A DNA stretch of 64,000 nt from Winogradskyella sp. (GTDB lineage Bacteria > Bacteroidota > Bacteroidia > Flavobacteriales > Flavobacteriaceae): the NCBI RefSeq assembly GCF_028289625.1, contig NZ_JANQOM010000013.1, positions 160,650-224,649 of the forward strand, read 5' to 3'. Below are positions 1-7,757 of the stretch, one piece after another (the stretch's first letter is position 1; each line of letters begins with the position of its first letter). A program made the position numbers and the translations under genes. Under the pieces are notes generated by a model, which was given only the letters and a program-made list of their open reading frames with translations, did not search any database and had not been told where the DNA came from.

Positions 1-1
1 C

Positions 2-334
2 TTATTTGCCATAACCAATTTACCGATAAGTCGATTCTTAGATTATTTAATTGCTTCAGAAAACTATGAAGATTACATGTATCAATTAGTTGAGGCTTAT
101 AATCCTACAGCCGTTGCCAATGTGATGTGCACCAATACTCTTTCTGTAAGCTGGGATGGGTATTTATATGATTGTGATTTTAACCAGATGCTAGAATTAC
201 CAGTAAATAGTAAAGTAAAACACATTTCGGAATACAACGAAGAACTGCTGGAAGGTAGAAACATCGTGATATCGCAACACTGCTATGGTTGTACAGCAGG
301 TGCTGGTAGTAGTTGCCAAGGAACGGTTACTTAA
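2..334 (+). CDS. arsS: Arsenosugar biosynthesis radical SAM protein ArsS, C-terminal fragment
   Basis: The reading frame is open from base 2 into the ORF listed at 77, so this is the 3' end of a gene that starts before the window. The ATG at 77 is internal. The visible part has the ArsS-type C-terminal region: a short NLPISRF stretch, then MCTNTLSVSWDG, YDCDFNQ and a terminal Cys cluster (HCYGC, SSCQG). In ArsS the radical SAM enzyme joins a 5'-deoxyadenosyl group to dimethylarsenite, giving the nucleoside precursor of arsenosugars. The neighbours (ArsM, DUF2064 and TIGR04283 glycosyltransferases, nucleoside phosphorylase) fit that pathway closely. The N-terminal CxxxCxxC radical SAM motif lies outside the window and cannot be checked here. 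Confidence 0.88.
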   Translation, partial: LFAITNLPISRFLDYLIASENYEDYMYQLVEAYNPTAVANVMCTNTLSVSWDGYLYDCDFNQMLELPVNSKVKHISEYNEELLEGRNIVISQHCYGCTAGAGSSCQGTVT

Positions 335-351
335 CTTTAAAATTGTAGACA

Positions 352-855
352 ATGGACTTCATTAAACAAATTCTTTTTGGTGTTGCTTTAGTAATTTCAG
401 CTTTTGGATCTTCTCAAGATTCTGTCTCTGAGTTATTAAAAAAATATAATACCGAAAATATTCCATATATCACGGTGCAAGAATTAGCCTTACCTAATGA
501 AGATGCCATTCTTTTAGATGCTAGAGAAGCCAAGGAATATAATACGAGTCATCTAGAGAATGCCGTTCATGTTGGCTATGACTTCTTTGACATTAATTTG
601 GTAACGAAGAACATCACAGACAAGTCCGCCAAGATTGTGGTCTACTGTTCTTTGGGAATTCGTTCTGAGGATGTCGCCGAACAATTAAAAAAAGAAGGTT
701 ATACCAATGTTTACAATTTATTTGGTGGTATTTTTGAATGGAAAAATAATGACTTTACGGTTTACGACAATAATAATGAACCTACAGACGATGTACACAC
801 GTTTTCTGAAGAATGGAGCCAATGGCTTTTAAAAGGCAATAAAATATATGACTGA
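352..855 (+). CDS. Secreted rhodanese-like domain protein
   Basis: A 167-aa protein with a hydrophobic N-terminal segment (about residues 4-18) that could be a signal peptide, followed by one rhodanese domain (about 35-135). The active-site loop reads VVYCSLGIRSE with Cys99 at the catalytic position, so sulfur transfer or thiol chemistry is possible. It starts 17 bp after arsS, and its 3' end overlaps the next gene by 8 bp, so it is probably translated with the arsenosugar genes. Rhodanese proteins recur in such clusters, but a specific arsenic or thioarsenic role is inference. The acidic C-terminal tail (about 140-167) has no recognised domain. Confidence 0.8.
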   Translation: MDFIKQILFGVALVISAFGSSQDSVSELLKKYNTENIPYITVQELALPNEDAILLDAREAKEYNTSHLENAVHVGYDFFDINLVTKNITDKSAKIVVYCSLGIRSEDVAEQLKKEGYTNVYNLFGGIFEWKNNDFTVYDNNNEPTDDVHTFSEEWSQWLLKGNKIYD

Positions 856-1477
856 TGCACTTGTAATTGTATTTGTTAAAAATATAAAATTAGGCACTGT
901 AAAGACGAGGCTAGCAAAAACTATAGGCGATTATGGTGCTTTCGAAGTCTATTCCGAATTGGTAAAAATTACAGAAAAAGCGACTTCGAAATTAAATGTA
1001 GATAAACGCATTTATTTCTCTAATGCGATTATCGATTCAAAATGGGAAAACAATTACAAAGCGGTTCAGAAGGGGCTAGATTTAGGGGAACGCATGTTCA
1101 ACGCCTTTAAAGACGGTTTTGAATCAGGTTACAAAAAGATTGTCTTAATTGGTTCTGACCTTCCAGAAATTAGCGAAACCCATATTGAAAAAGGTATTAA
1201 AGCCTTAGATAAAAACGAAGTTGTTTTTGGGCCTGCAGAAGATGGAGGCTATTATCTTATAGGCTTAACGCGATTAATTCCTAAAATCTTCGAAAACAAA
1301 CCATGGAGTCAAAGCCATCTTCTCAAAGTAACGTTACAAGAGTTACAGAATCTTGACCTAACAGTTAGTACTTTAGACACCTTAAACGATATAGACACCT
1401 ATGAAGATTTAATCGCTTCGAATTTTTATAAAAACAACCAAAAATTACAAGAAAAAATACAGCAGCTTAATGATTAA
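848..1477 (+). CDS. DUF2064 / TIGR04282-type arsenosugar glycosyltransferase
   Basis: A 209-aa protein with the GT-A nucleotide-binding start VFVKNIKLGTVKTRLA, a GSDLPEIS segment at about 98-105, and a GPAEDGGYYLIGL segment typical of the DUF2064/TIGR04282 family. Members are cofactor-dependent glycosyltransferases that recur beside ArsS and ArsM, where they are thought to act on the arsenoribose product. The start overlaps the rhodanese gene by 8 bp and the end overlaps the phosphorylase gene by 8 bp, indicating translational coupling. The length is normal for the family. Sugar donor and acceptor cannot be deduced from sequence. Confidence 0.86.
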   Translation: MTDALVIVFVKNIKLGTVKTRLAKTIGDYGAFEVYSELVKITEKATSKLNVDKRIYFSNAIIDSKWENNYKAVQKGLDLGERMFNAFKDGFESGYKKIVLIGSDLPEISETHIEKGIKALDKNEVVFGPAEDGGYYLIGLTRLIPKIFENKPWSQSHLLKVTLQELQNLDLTVSTLDTLNDIDTYEDLIASNFYKNNQKLQEKIQQLND

Positions 1478-2282
1478 ATTTATCGAAGAAAGCACAAAAT
1501 ACTTAATAAAAAAGGGGTTTGATAATCCAGAAGCGGGCATTATACTTGGCACTGGATTAGGACAATTAATCAGCGAAATTGAAATTATCGCTGAGGCCAG
1601 TTATAATCACATTCCTAATTTTCCTACGGCTACTGTAGAGTTTCACAAAGGCAAGCTGATTTACGGAAATTTTGAAGGCAAAAAAGTAGTAGTGATGCAA
1701 GGACGTTTTCACGTATATGAAGGGTATACACTTCAAGATGTGACTTTTCCCGTGAGAATTATGGAAAATTTGGGTATCAAAACGCTTTTGGTCTCCAATG
1801 CTGCAGGTGCTGTAAACTTAAACTTTAAAAAAGGTGAGTTAATGCTTATTGATGATCACATCAATCTACAAGGAAGCTCACCTTTGGCATTTAAAGGTGT
1901 AGAACAATTAGGAGAGCGATTTACTGACATGAGTGCTCCTTACGATGCTGAGATAAATTCTAAAATTGAAACTATCGCCAAAGACAATGGCATAAAACTT
2001 CATAAAGGAGTATATGCCAGTGTGGTTGGACCTCAATTAGAGACCAGAGCTGAGTATAGAATGCTCAAGATTATCGGTGCAGATGCTATTGGCATGAGTA
2101 CCGTTCCTGAAATTATTGTGGCCAATCATTTAAAATTAAAAGCGGCAGCAGTGTCAGTATTGACCGATGAATGCGACCCAGATAACTTAGAGCCTGTAGA
2201 TATCGCAGAAATCATAGCTATGGCTGCAAAGGCAGAACCAAACATGATTACCTTATTTAAAGAATTGATAAAAACCATTTAA
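1470..2282 (+). CDS. punA: Purine nucleoside phosphorylase (type I, trimeric PNP family)
   Basis: A 270-aa trimeric-PNP family member: phosphate-binding GTGLG near residue 28, the QGRFHVYEGY loop, NAAGAVN, and the GPQLETRAEYR...GADAIGMS purine/ribose segment. The residue that contacts N1/O6 of 6-oxopurines in mammalian PNP (Asn in SLITN) is Asp here (SVLTD, Asp233), a change known in human PNP to permit adenosine. In this operon the likely job is phosphorolysis of the adenine from the ArsS product 5'-deoxy-5'-dimethylarsinoyl-adenosine, freeing the arsenoribose for glycosyl transfer. That link is inferred from context; general purine salvage is the alternative. It overlaps the upstream glycosyltransferase by 8 bp. 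Confidence 0.88.
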   Translation: MIKFIEESTKYLIKKGFDNPEAGIILGTGLGQLISEIEIIAEASYNHIPNFPTATVEFHKGKLIYGNFEGKKVVVMQGRFHVYEGYTLQDVTFPVRIMENLGIKTLLVSNAAGAVNLNFKKGELMLIDDHINLQGSSPLAFKGVEQLGERFTDMSAPYDAEINSKIETIAKDNGIKLHKGVYASVVGPQLETRAEYRMLKIIGADAIGMSTVPEIIVANHLKLKAAAVSVLTDECDPDNLEPVDIAEIIAMAAKAEPNMITLFKELIKTI

Positions 2283-2350
2283 CGTTATTCCGAACGAAGT
2301 GAAGGAATCTATATATGAGATTGCAACGTCACTTTGTTCCTCGCAATGAT
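2283..2350. repeat. Palindromic interspersed repeat between punA and arsM
   Basis: The 83-bp gap between punA and arsM is almost filled by an imperfect inverted repeat. The left arm attccgaacgaagtga pairs imperfectly with the right arm tcactttgttcctcgcaat, and the core aatctatatatgagatt has a short stem. Sequences of this form (ATTCCGAACGAAGTGAAGGAATCT...ATTGC..CGTCACTTCGTTCCTCGCAATG) are a familiar short interspersed repeat type in flavobacterial genomes. It could form an RNA hairpin inside the operon transcript and alter arsM expression relative to the upstream genes. Confidence 0.65.
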
Positions 2351-2365
2351 AAATAAAACAAACAT

Positions 2366-3334
2366 ATGAGTTACTTAGAAGCTACGCACGATTTATATAA
2401 AGAAGCGGCCTTAACACCAGATGTTGGGCTATGCTGTACTACCAATCCTGTTTGGGAATTGCCAGGACTGAAGATTCCAAAGATTATGCAAGAAATGAAT
2501 TATGGCTGTGGCTCTACCGTACATGCGCGAGATTTAACCAATAACCCAAAAATGCTATATGTTGGTGTTGGAGGTGGTATGGAATTATTGCAATTTTCAT
2601 ATTTCAATCGTCAAAAAGGAGGAGTCATTGGTGTAGATGTTGTAGATGAAATGTTACAAGCTTCCCGAAAAAACTTTAAAGAAGCAGAGGTATTAAATCC
2701 ATGGTTTAAAAGTGAGTTTGTAGAACTTAAAAAAGGAGATGCCATGAATCTTCCTGTTGAAGATAATAGTATTGATGTAGCCGCTCAGAATTGCTTATTC
2801 AATATTTTTAAAGCAGACGATCTTAAGAAAGCGATTGCTGAAATGTATCGCGTACTAAAGCCTCATGGTAGGTTGGTTATGAGCGATCCTACTTGCGAAC
2901 AACCTATGAATGACGAATTGCGAAACGACGACAGATTACGTGCGCTGTGTTTAAGTGGAAGCTTACCCATAGCTGAATATGTTAAGATGTTAACTGATGC
3001 TGGTTTTGGCACCATAGAGATTAGAGCGCGCAAGCCATATAGAATACTAGACCCTAAACACTATAATACGGATGAACTTATATACATTGAATCTATCGAA
3101 GTCGCGGCCATCAAGGATCCGATGCCTGCCGATGGACCATGTATTTTTACGGGTAAAGCAGCTATCTATTTTGGTGATGAAGACTATATTGATGATAACG
3201 CAGGTCATATTTTATTAAAGAATCAACCGTTGGCTATTTGTGATAAAACTGCTGCTGCTTTAGCGAGTTTAGGCAGAGATGATATCTTTATTAGCGAATC
3301 AACATGGCACTATGATGGTGGTGGCTGTTGTTAG
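2366..3334 (+). CDS. arsM: Arsenosugar biosynthesis arsenite methyltransferase ArsM
   Basis: A 322-aa SAM-dependent methyltransferase. The Rossmann motif VGVGGGMELL (about 66-75) binds SAM. Arsenic-coordinating cysteines are plausible at Cys23/Cys24 (GLCC), Cys48 (NYGCGS), Cys176 and Cys195, and the protein ends in GGGCC. ArsM methylates trivalent arsenite with thiol reductant; dimethylarsenite is the substrate for ArsS upstream. The N-terminal sequence with TPDVGLCCTTNPVW is that of the arsenosugar-cluster ArsM family. The ATG lies just after the palindromic repeat, so this gene may be read through from the upstream operon or have its own promoter. Confidence 0.93.
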   Translation: MSYLEATHDLYKEAALTPDVGLCCTTNPVWELPGLKIPKIMQEMNYGCGSTVHARDLTNNPKMLYVGVGGGMELLQFSYFNRQKGGVIGVDVVDEMLQASRKNFKEAEVLNPWFKSEFVELKKGDAMNLPVEDNSIDVAAQNCLFNIFKADDLKKAIAEMYRVLKPHGRLVMSDPTCEQPMNDELRNDDRLRALCLSGSLPIAEYVKMLTDAGFGTIEIRARKPYRILDPKHYNTDELIYIESIEVAAIKDPMPADGPCIFTGKAAIYFGDEDYIDDNAGHILLKNQPLAICDKTAAALASLGRDDIFISESTWHYDGGGCC

Positions 3335-3366
3335 GTCATAATATACGTAATGACTATATTGCATTA

Positions 3367-4884
3367 ATGAGATTATCATTTGTAGTTATTATAGTTTTCT
3401 TCATTTCTTCTTTAGGATTTTGTCAGGAAATAGATAAAGGTGACGTTGTTAAGGACCGTCAATTCCTTATAGATAAGGGCGAACTTACAGCAGGAGATTC
3501 TCAGGGTAATTTCGTAGCCATAAGACCTCATATGGTTAATGGCTCATTGAGAAATTATTACGTAGAGTTCTATGAAAATCTCAATTATCAAGAACGTATT
3601 GAGATTACTACTAAAGATGGTACTGATATCTTAAAGGTTTTTTTATTTAATGGTAAATGTTATGTTTTCCAAAAGGAAAAAGCGGGTAAAACTATGTCTT
3701 TGGTACTTAATGGTATTGATTTAAAAACAAAGGAAACATCACAAAACGTAATATATTCAGTAAACAAAGACGATAACCCATACATCTTCAAAGCTTTAAA
3801 AAATGATTATTTTATTAAATTAGAAACAGCATCTAATATCGCTCTAAGTTTCCCCGTTTTAGAAAACAAAACTACCTATGTTATGGTCAGTGTCTTTTCA
3901 AAAGATATACAGCCCATAAAAACATTCAAGATTATTCCCGATAAATCCGAATTATTCGAGAATATTAATTTTCTAAATACCCAACAAGCAAATGATAAAT
4001 TCTATGCGCTTTTTCAGCTTAACAATTCTGCTACAGATAATTTTTACGAATTGATAGAAACGGATGGAAGCAAAACACACTCCTTAAAAATAAAAATCCC
4101 TGATAATAGTTACGAACTTATCAATTCTAGAATAAAGAATAATAATTTGATTATAAGTGGTATTTATTCTAATGTGAAAAAGGGTGGTTACAGAGGCTTT
4201 ACCCACTATAGAATCGATTTAAATAATCTTAAGGTAATATCTTCTAAGCAAAGCCCTTTTTACAACGAAAATGCCGAAGCATACTTTTCAGGATTCTTCA
4301 AAGAAAACAGAAGTATAGATATTAAAGATATTTTTATAAATGACGATTTAGAAACGTATATCATAGGACAATTCTACATAAAACGGAGAGCCACATTACC
4401 TATTGGACTGCCTATTGCCGCATTTTCATTTTCTGGATTTGCTGGGTATATAACCATAAATCCCATAAGCTCAAGCTATAAAGTTTTTGATGACATCTTA
4501 GTCGGAAAAATTGATAAAGACGGACATTTGAAATGGGATAGTATTTTACGCTTACGACGCACTGAAAAGATTACATCTAAGTCCAATAAACGAGACTCAT
4601 CGACCTTTACATTTTTTGCTAATAACGAAATCAATATTCTTATCAATGCTTTAATTGATGATAAAAAAGGAAAATTAGTTGTAAAACAAGATAGACGGCC
4701 TAACAAAACCAATTTTTATAATATTACCGTAAACCCACATGGTGGAATTACACCGAATATTATATTTCCCAATGCCAATTCGGAAACCATATTTAGAGCT
4801 GAAAAAGCCATTAAATCAGAGAATATTATATATATTTTAGGTCAAGGCAATATGAGAAAACAACTATTGAAGTTAAAGTTTTAA
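3367..4884 (+). CDS. Secreted protein of unknown function in the arsenosugar cluster
   Basis: The ORF track begins at 3328, but the ATG at 3367 (codon 14) immediately precedes a good signal peptide (MRLSFVVIIVFFISSLGFCQ) and avoids the arsM overlap, so I place the start there (505 aa). The mature part shows repeated short beta-strand-like segments and could be a propeller-like fold; I recognise no Pfam family. There is no lipobox beyond the FCQ signal end. It is followed after 3 bp by the sterol-desaturase-like gene, so it is probably in the same transcript. A role in arsenic metabolism is only suggested by position. Confidence 0.6.
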   Translation: MRLSFVVIIVFFISSLGFCQEIDKGDVVKDRQFLIDKGELTAGDSQGNFVAIRPHMVNGSLRNYYVEFYENLNYQERIEITTKDGTDILKVFLFNGKCYVFQKEKAGKTMSLVLNGIDLKTKETSQNVIYSVNKDDNPYIFKALKNDYFIKLETASNIALSFPVLENKTTYVMVSVFSKDIQPIKTFKIIPDKSELFENINFLNTQQANDKFYALFQLNNSATDNFYELIETDGSKTHSLKIKIPDNSYELINSRIKNNNLIISGIYSNVKKGGYRGFTHYRIDLNNLKVISSKQSPFYNENAEAYFSGFFKENRSIDIKDIFINDDLETYIIGQFYIKRRATLPIGLPIAAFSFSGFAGYITINPISSSYKVFDDILVGKIDKDGHLKWDSILRLRRTEKITSKSNKRDSSTFTFFANNEINILINALIDDKKGKLVVKQDRRPNKTNFYNITVNPHGGITPNIIFPNANSETIFRAEKAIKSENIIYILGQGNMRKQLLKLKF

Positions 4885-4887
4885 TTT

Positions 4888-5769
4888 TTGGAAAAGTACA
4901 TAGACATTATAAAGAATTCCTATTCTGGGTATTGGAATTATCTTAAATACGAACTCATTGACCTTAATCATTGGGATAATTATTTTTATGGACTTATTAT
5001 AATTTCGATTGCTGTTTGGCTACTTGAAATTGCTTTCCCTTGGCGCAAAGGACAAGCACTTTTTAGAAAAGATTTCTGGCTAGACACCTTCTATATGTTT
5101 TTCAATTTCTTTGTATTGAATCTCATAGTACTTATTGCATTGTCTAATACAGTCGCTGAGTTATTAAATGATGGTTTAAGTGCTATAGGCTTGTCCTTAT
5201 CGAGTTTTCAGTTATTTGATTCAACCGATTTACCAAAATGGCTTGGTTTACTTGTTTTCTTTTTAGTCAATGATTTTGTACAATGGAATACGCATCGTCT
5301 TTTGCACAGAGTACCCTTTTTATGGAATTTCCATAAAGTACATCACTCGGTAAAAGAAATGGGATTCGCGGCTCATCTGCGCTATCATTGGATGGAGCCT
5401 GTGGTTTATAATTCTATACGATACATTCCACTGGCAATTATTGCAAATTACAGTTCTCAAGATGTAGCAATAATATACTTCTTTTCGATTGCTATAGGTC
5501 ATTTAAACCATGCTAATTTGGGTTGGGATTATGGTGTTTTAAAATACATTTTCAATAATCCCAAAATGCACATTTGGCATCACGCTAAAGATTTACCAAA
5601 ACATGTAAGGTACGGCGTTAATTTCGGACTAACACTGAGTCTTTGGGACTACCTTTTTAAAACCAATTATATACCGCATGATGGTAGAGATATTGAGCTT
5701 GGTTTTGAAGGTGACGAAGATTTTCCAAAGGATTTTGTGAGTCAGGAATTATACCCAATAAAAAAATGA
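4888..5769 (+). CDS. Sterol desaturase / fatty acid hydroxylase family membrane protein
   Basis: A 293-aa integral membrane protein with several hydrophobic segments and the histidine clusters of the di-iron fatty-acid hydroxylase superfamily: NTHRLLHR, HKVHHS, HLRYHW, HLNHA and HIWHH. These bind two irons for hydroxylation or desaturation of a lipid or hydrocarbon. The start is TTG at 4888, 3 bp after the preceding stop; no in-frame ATG exists before the first membrane segment. The last 4 bases overlap the DUF547 gene (ATGA type). Within an arsenosugar cluster the substrate might be an arsenolipid, but that is inference. Ordinary membrane lipid modification is as likely. Confidence 0.85.
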   Translation: MEKYIDIIKNSYSGYWNYLKYELIDLNHWDNYFYGLIIISIAVWLLEIAFPWRKGQALFRKDFWLDTFYMFFNFFVLNLIVLIALSNTVAELLNDGLSAIGLSLSSFQLFDSTDLPKWLGLLVFFLVNDFVQWNTHRLLHRVPFLWNFHKVHHSVKEMGFAAHLRYHWMEPVVYNSIRYIPLAIIANYSSQDVAIIYFFSIAIGHLNHANLGWDYGVLKYIFNNPKMHIWHHAKDLPKHVRYGVNFGLTLSLWDYLFKTNYIPHDGRDIELGFEGDEDFPKDFVSQELYPIKK

Positions 5770-6692
5770 AAATTATCTACATATGTTTTTTAGTGATTTT
5801 AATTACCTCATGTAGTGGCACAAAAAGAGCCATTGAAAGTGTACCTGACAAGACAAAAGAGGTTGAAATTACAACGGAGAAGCCTGATAAAGTTGCGACT
5901 ACTGAACCCAAAAGCGTTAATGAAATCAAAGATAATAATACTGCCGCTGAAGTAACTACTGAAGAGGATACCAAAGAACTTAATAAAAAGCAAGGCGATT
6001 CAATTAGCGACAACGTCTCTCTTAAACAAGATATTTCTAAAAGCGAGGGATATTTGCATGATTTATTTGATAGCCTTTTGCAAAAACATGTGTCCAGTGA
6101 TGGAAAAGTTAGCTATAAAGGGTTTAAAAACTCGCATAAAGAGTTACTAGATTATATTGATGTTCTTACCATGCTTTATCCAGAACTTAGTAAGCTTTCA
6201 AGAGAAGACAAACTAGCTTATTGGATTAATGCCTACAACTCCTTAACTATAGATTTAATACTACGTAACTACCCTTTAAAAAGCATTAAAGACATCAAAG
6301 ACCCTTGGGATCAACGTCTTTGGAAGTTTGGAGATAAGTGGTTAAACCTTAACGATATTGAACATAAGATTTTGCGCAAAATGAACGAGCCTCGTATTCA
6401 TTTTGCCATTGTTTGCGCATCGGAATCGTGTCCTAAACTGCTTAACGAAGCATTTACGGCTGATAACTTGGAGTTACAGTTAACGAGCGTTACAAAAGTA
6501 TTTCTATCTGATACTTCAAAAAATGAGATTTCAGAAGATAATATAAAGTTATCCAAGATTTTTAAATGGTTTGCTAAGGACTTTAAAAATAATGGAAGTT
6601 TAATTGATTTTTTAAATCAATATACCGAAGTAACCATTTCAAATAAAGCCAAGAAAAGTTTTAAAGATTATGACTGGAGCTTGAATAATTAA
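5766..6692 (+). CDS. DUF547 domain lipoprotein
   Basis: A 308-aa protein with a lipoprotein signal (LVILITSCSG, lipidated Cys at 17), a charged Thr/Glu/Lys-rich linker (about 20-90), then a DUF547 domain (about 95-300). The domain carries the family landmarks YWINAYNSLTI, LNDIEHKILR and IVCASESCPKL. DUF547 has no established biochemical function that I can name. The protein is probably tethered at the outer membrane by its lipid. It overlaps the preceding gene by 4 bp. A second DUF547 gene without the linker is at 15775-16488. DUF547 genes recur in arsenosugar loci, so the context is probably functional. Confidence 0.85.
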   Translation: MKIIYICFLVILITSCSGTKRAIESVPDKTKEVEITTEKPDKVATTEPKSVNEIKDNNTAAEVTTEEDTKELNKKQGDSISDNVSLKQDISKSEGYLHDLFDSLLQKHVSSDGKVSYKGFKNSHKELLDYIDVLTMLYPELSKLSREDKLAYWINAYNSLTIDLILRNYPLKSIKDIKDPWDQRLWKFGDKWLNLNDIEHKILRKMNEPRIHFAIVCASESCPKLLNEAFTADNLELQLTSVTKVFLSDTSKNEISEDNIKLSKIFKWFAKDFKNNGSLIDFLNQYTEVTISNKAKKSFKDYDWSLNN

Positions 6693-6723
6693 ATTCAACT
6701 AGCATCAAACCAAAAGATTAACC

Positions 6724-7593
6724 ATGATAAGTATAGTAATTCCTGTTTTAAACGAAGCCGATATGATTGGCGATTTACTGAAGCACTTATCAAAAAATTC
6801 AACCCAGAAAAATATATCAGATATTATTGTTGTGGATGGTGGCAGTACTGATAGTACGCAAGAAATCGTCTCTGGTTTTGTAACCTCTAGTAATTCTGAA
6901 TTTGATGAGGAATTCTACTTCAATAGTACTAATAAGAACTATAAAAAAGCGGATGCATTAGTTTTCGATACGTCACGCTCTCAAAGGGACGCTCCAACTG
7001 ATGTAAAATTAGATTCTGCCTCGATGACAAATCCTGAAATAAGTTCAGGATTGGCGGCTCAATCAAAAATACTTTTGCTTGATTCGCCAAAAGGACGTGC
7101 TAAACAAATGAACCTAGGTGCCAAACATGCTAAAGGAAGTATTCTCTACTTTTTACATGCAGATGCATTTCCTCCTAAAGACTTTGATCAACTTATCATT
7201 AATGAGGTTAAAAGAGGTAATGATGCTGGTTGTTTTAGAATGCAATTTAATAGTAGGCATTGGTGGTTACGTCTTGCGAGTTGGCTAACACAATTTTCTT
7301 GGCGTGCTTGCAGAGGTGGTGACCAAAGTCAGTTTATTACCAAAGCGTTGTTTGATGAAATTGGAGGCTATGATGAGCGCTATGTTATTTATGAAGACAA
7401 TATCTTAATCAACGAACTCTATAGGCGTAGAGAATTCGTTGTTATCAATAAAAAGATAAGAACCTCTGCCCGACTCTACAAAAAGGTCGGTATTTGGAAA
7501 TTGCAATATCATTTCTGGGCGATTTATGTTAAACGCTGGTTTGGTGCTTCGGCTGAGGAGATGTTGGCATATTACAGAAAGCATATCTATTGA
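6724..7593 (+). CDS. TIGR04283-type arsenosugar glycosyltransferase (GT2) with an internal insertion
   Basis: A GT2 glycosyltransferase: VIPVLNEA at the N-terminus, VVDGGSTDST (about 37-46), PKGRAKQMN (122-130), and FLHADAFPP with the metal/nucleotide-binding acidic segment. These mark the TIGR04283 arsenosugar family, usually about 225-235 aa. This protein is 289 aa because roughly 60 residues (about 51-113) are inserted between the DGGST and SPKGRA motifs. The inserted DNA includes a perfect palindrome typical of interspersed repeats. The frame is kept, so the enzyme may still fold if the insertion loops out. It is the last gene of the arsenosugar run. Confidence 0.87.
   Translation: MISIVIPVLNEADMIGDLLKHLSKNSTQKNISDIIVVDGGSTDSTQEIVSGFVTSSNSEFDEEFYFNSTNKNYKKADALVFDTSRSQRDAPTDVKLDSASMTNPEISSGLAAQSKILLLDSPKGRAKQMNLGAKHAKGSILYFLHADAFPPKDFDQLIINEVKRGNDAGCFRMQFNSRHWWLRLASWLTQFSWRACRGGDQSQFITKALFDEIGGYDERYVIYEDNILINELYRRREFVVINKKIRTSARLYKKVGIWKLQYHFWAIYVKRWFGASAEEMLAYYRKHIY
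6874..7062 (+). repeat. Repeat-derived in-frame insertion inside the glycosyltransferase gene
   Basis: This stretch has no counterpart in the expected TIGR04283 fold and reads as low-information protein (SQRDAPTDVK, NPEISSGLAA). It contains an exact 8-bp inverted repeat, atcctgaa / ttcaggat, with a 5-base loop ataag at 7031-7051. The same layout occurs as atctcgaa-acaag-ttcgggat in the intergenic region at 10319. I infer that one or more short interspersed repeats inserted and were kept in frame. Boundaries are approximate because they rest on motif spacing. Confidence 0.65.
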
Positions 7594-7757
7594 ATTTTCT
7601 TCCTTTTATTGTTGTCCTAAAATCAAATATTCCATAATTTACAATGGCACCCAATCCATCTTATAGATAGCGTTAACATTATTATGCAGTTAAGCTAAAC
7701 TGGAACAATTGTTGATGTAATCTAAAATGACAGATTAATTCTTTAAAATTATGGATA

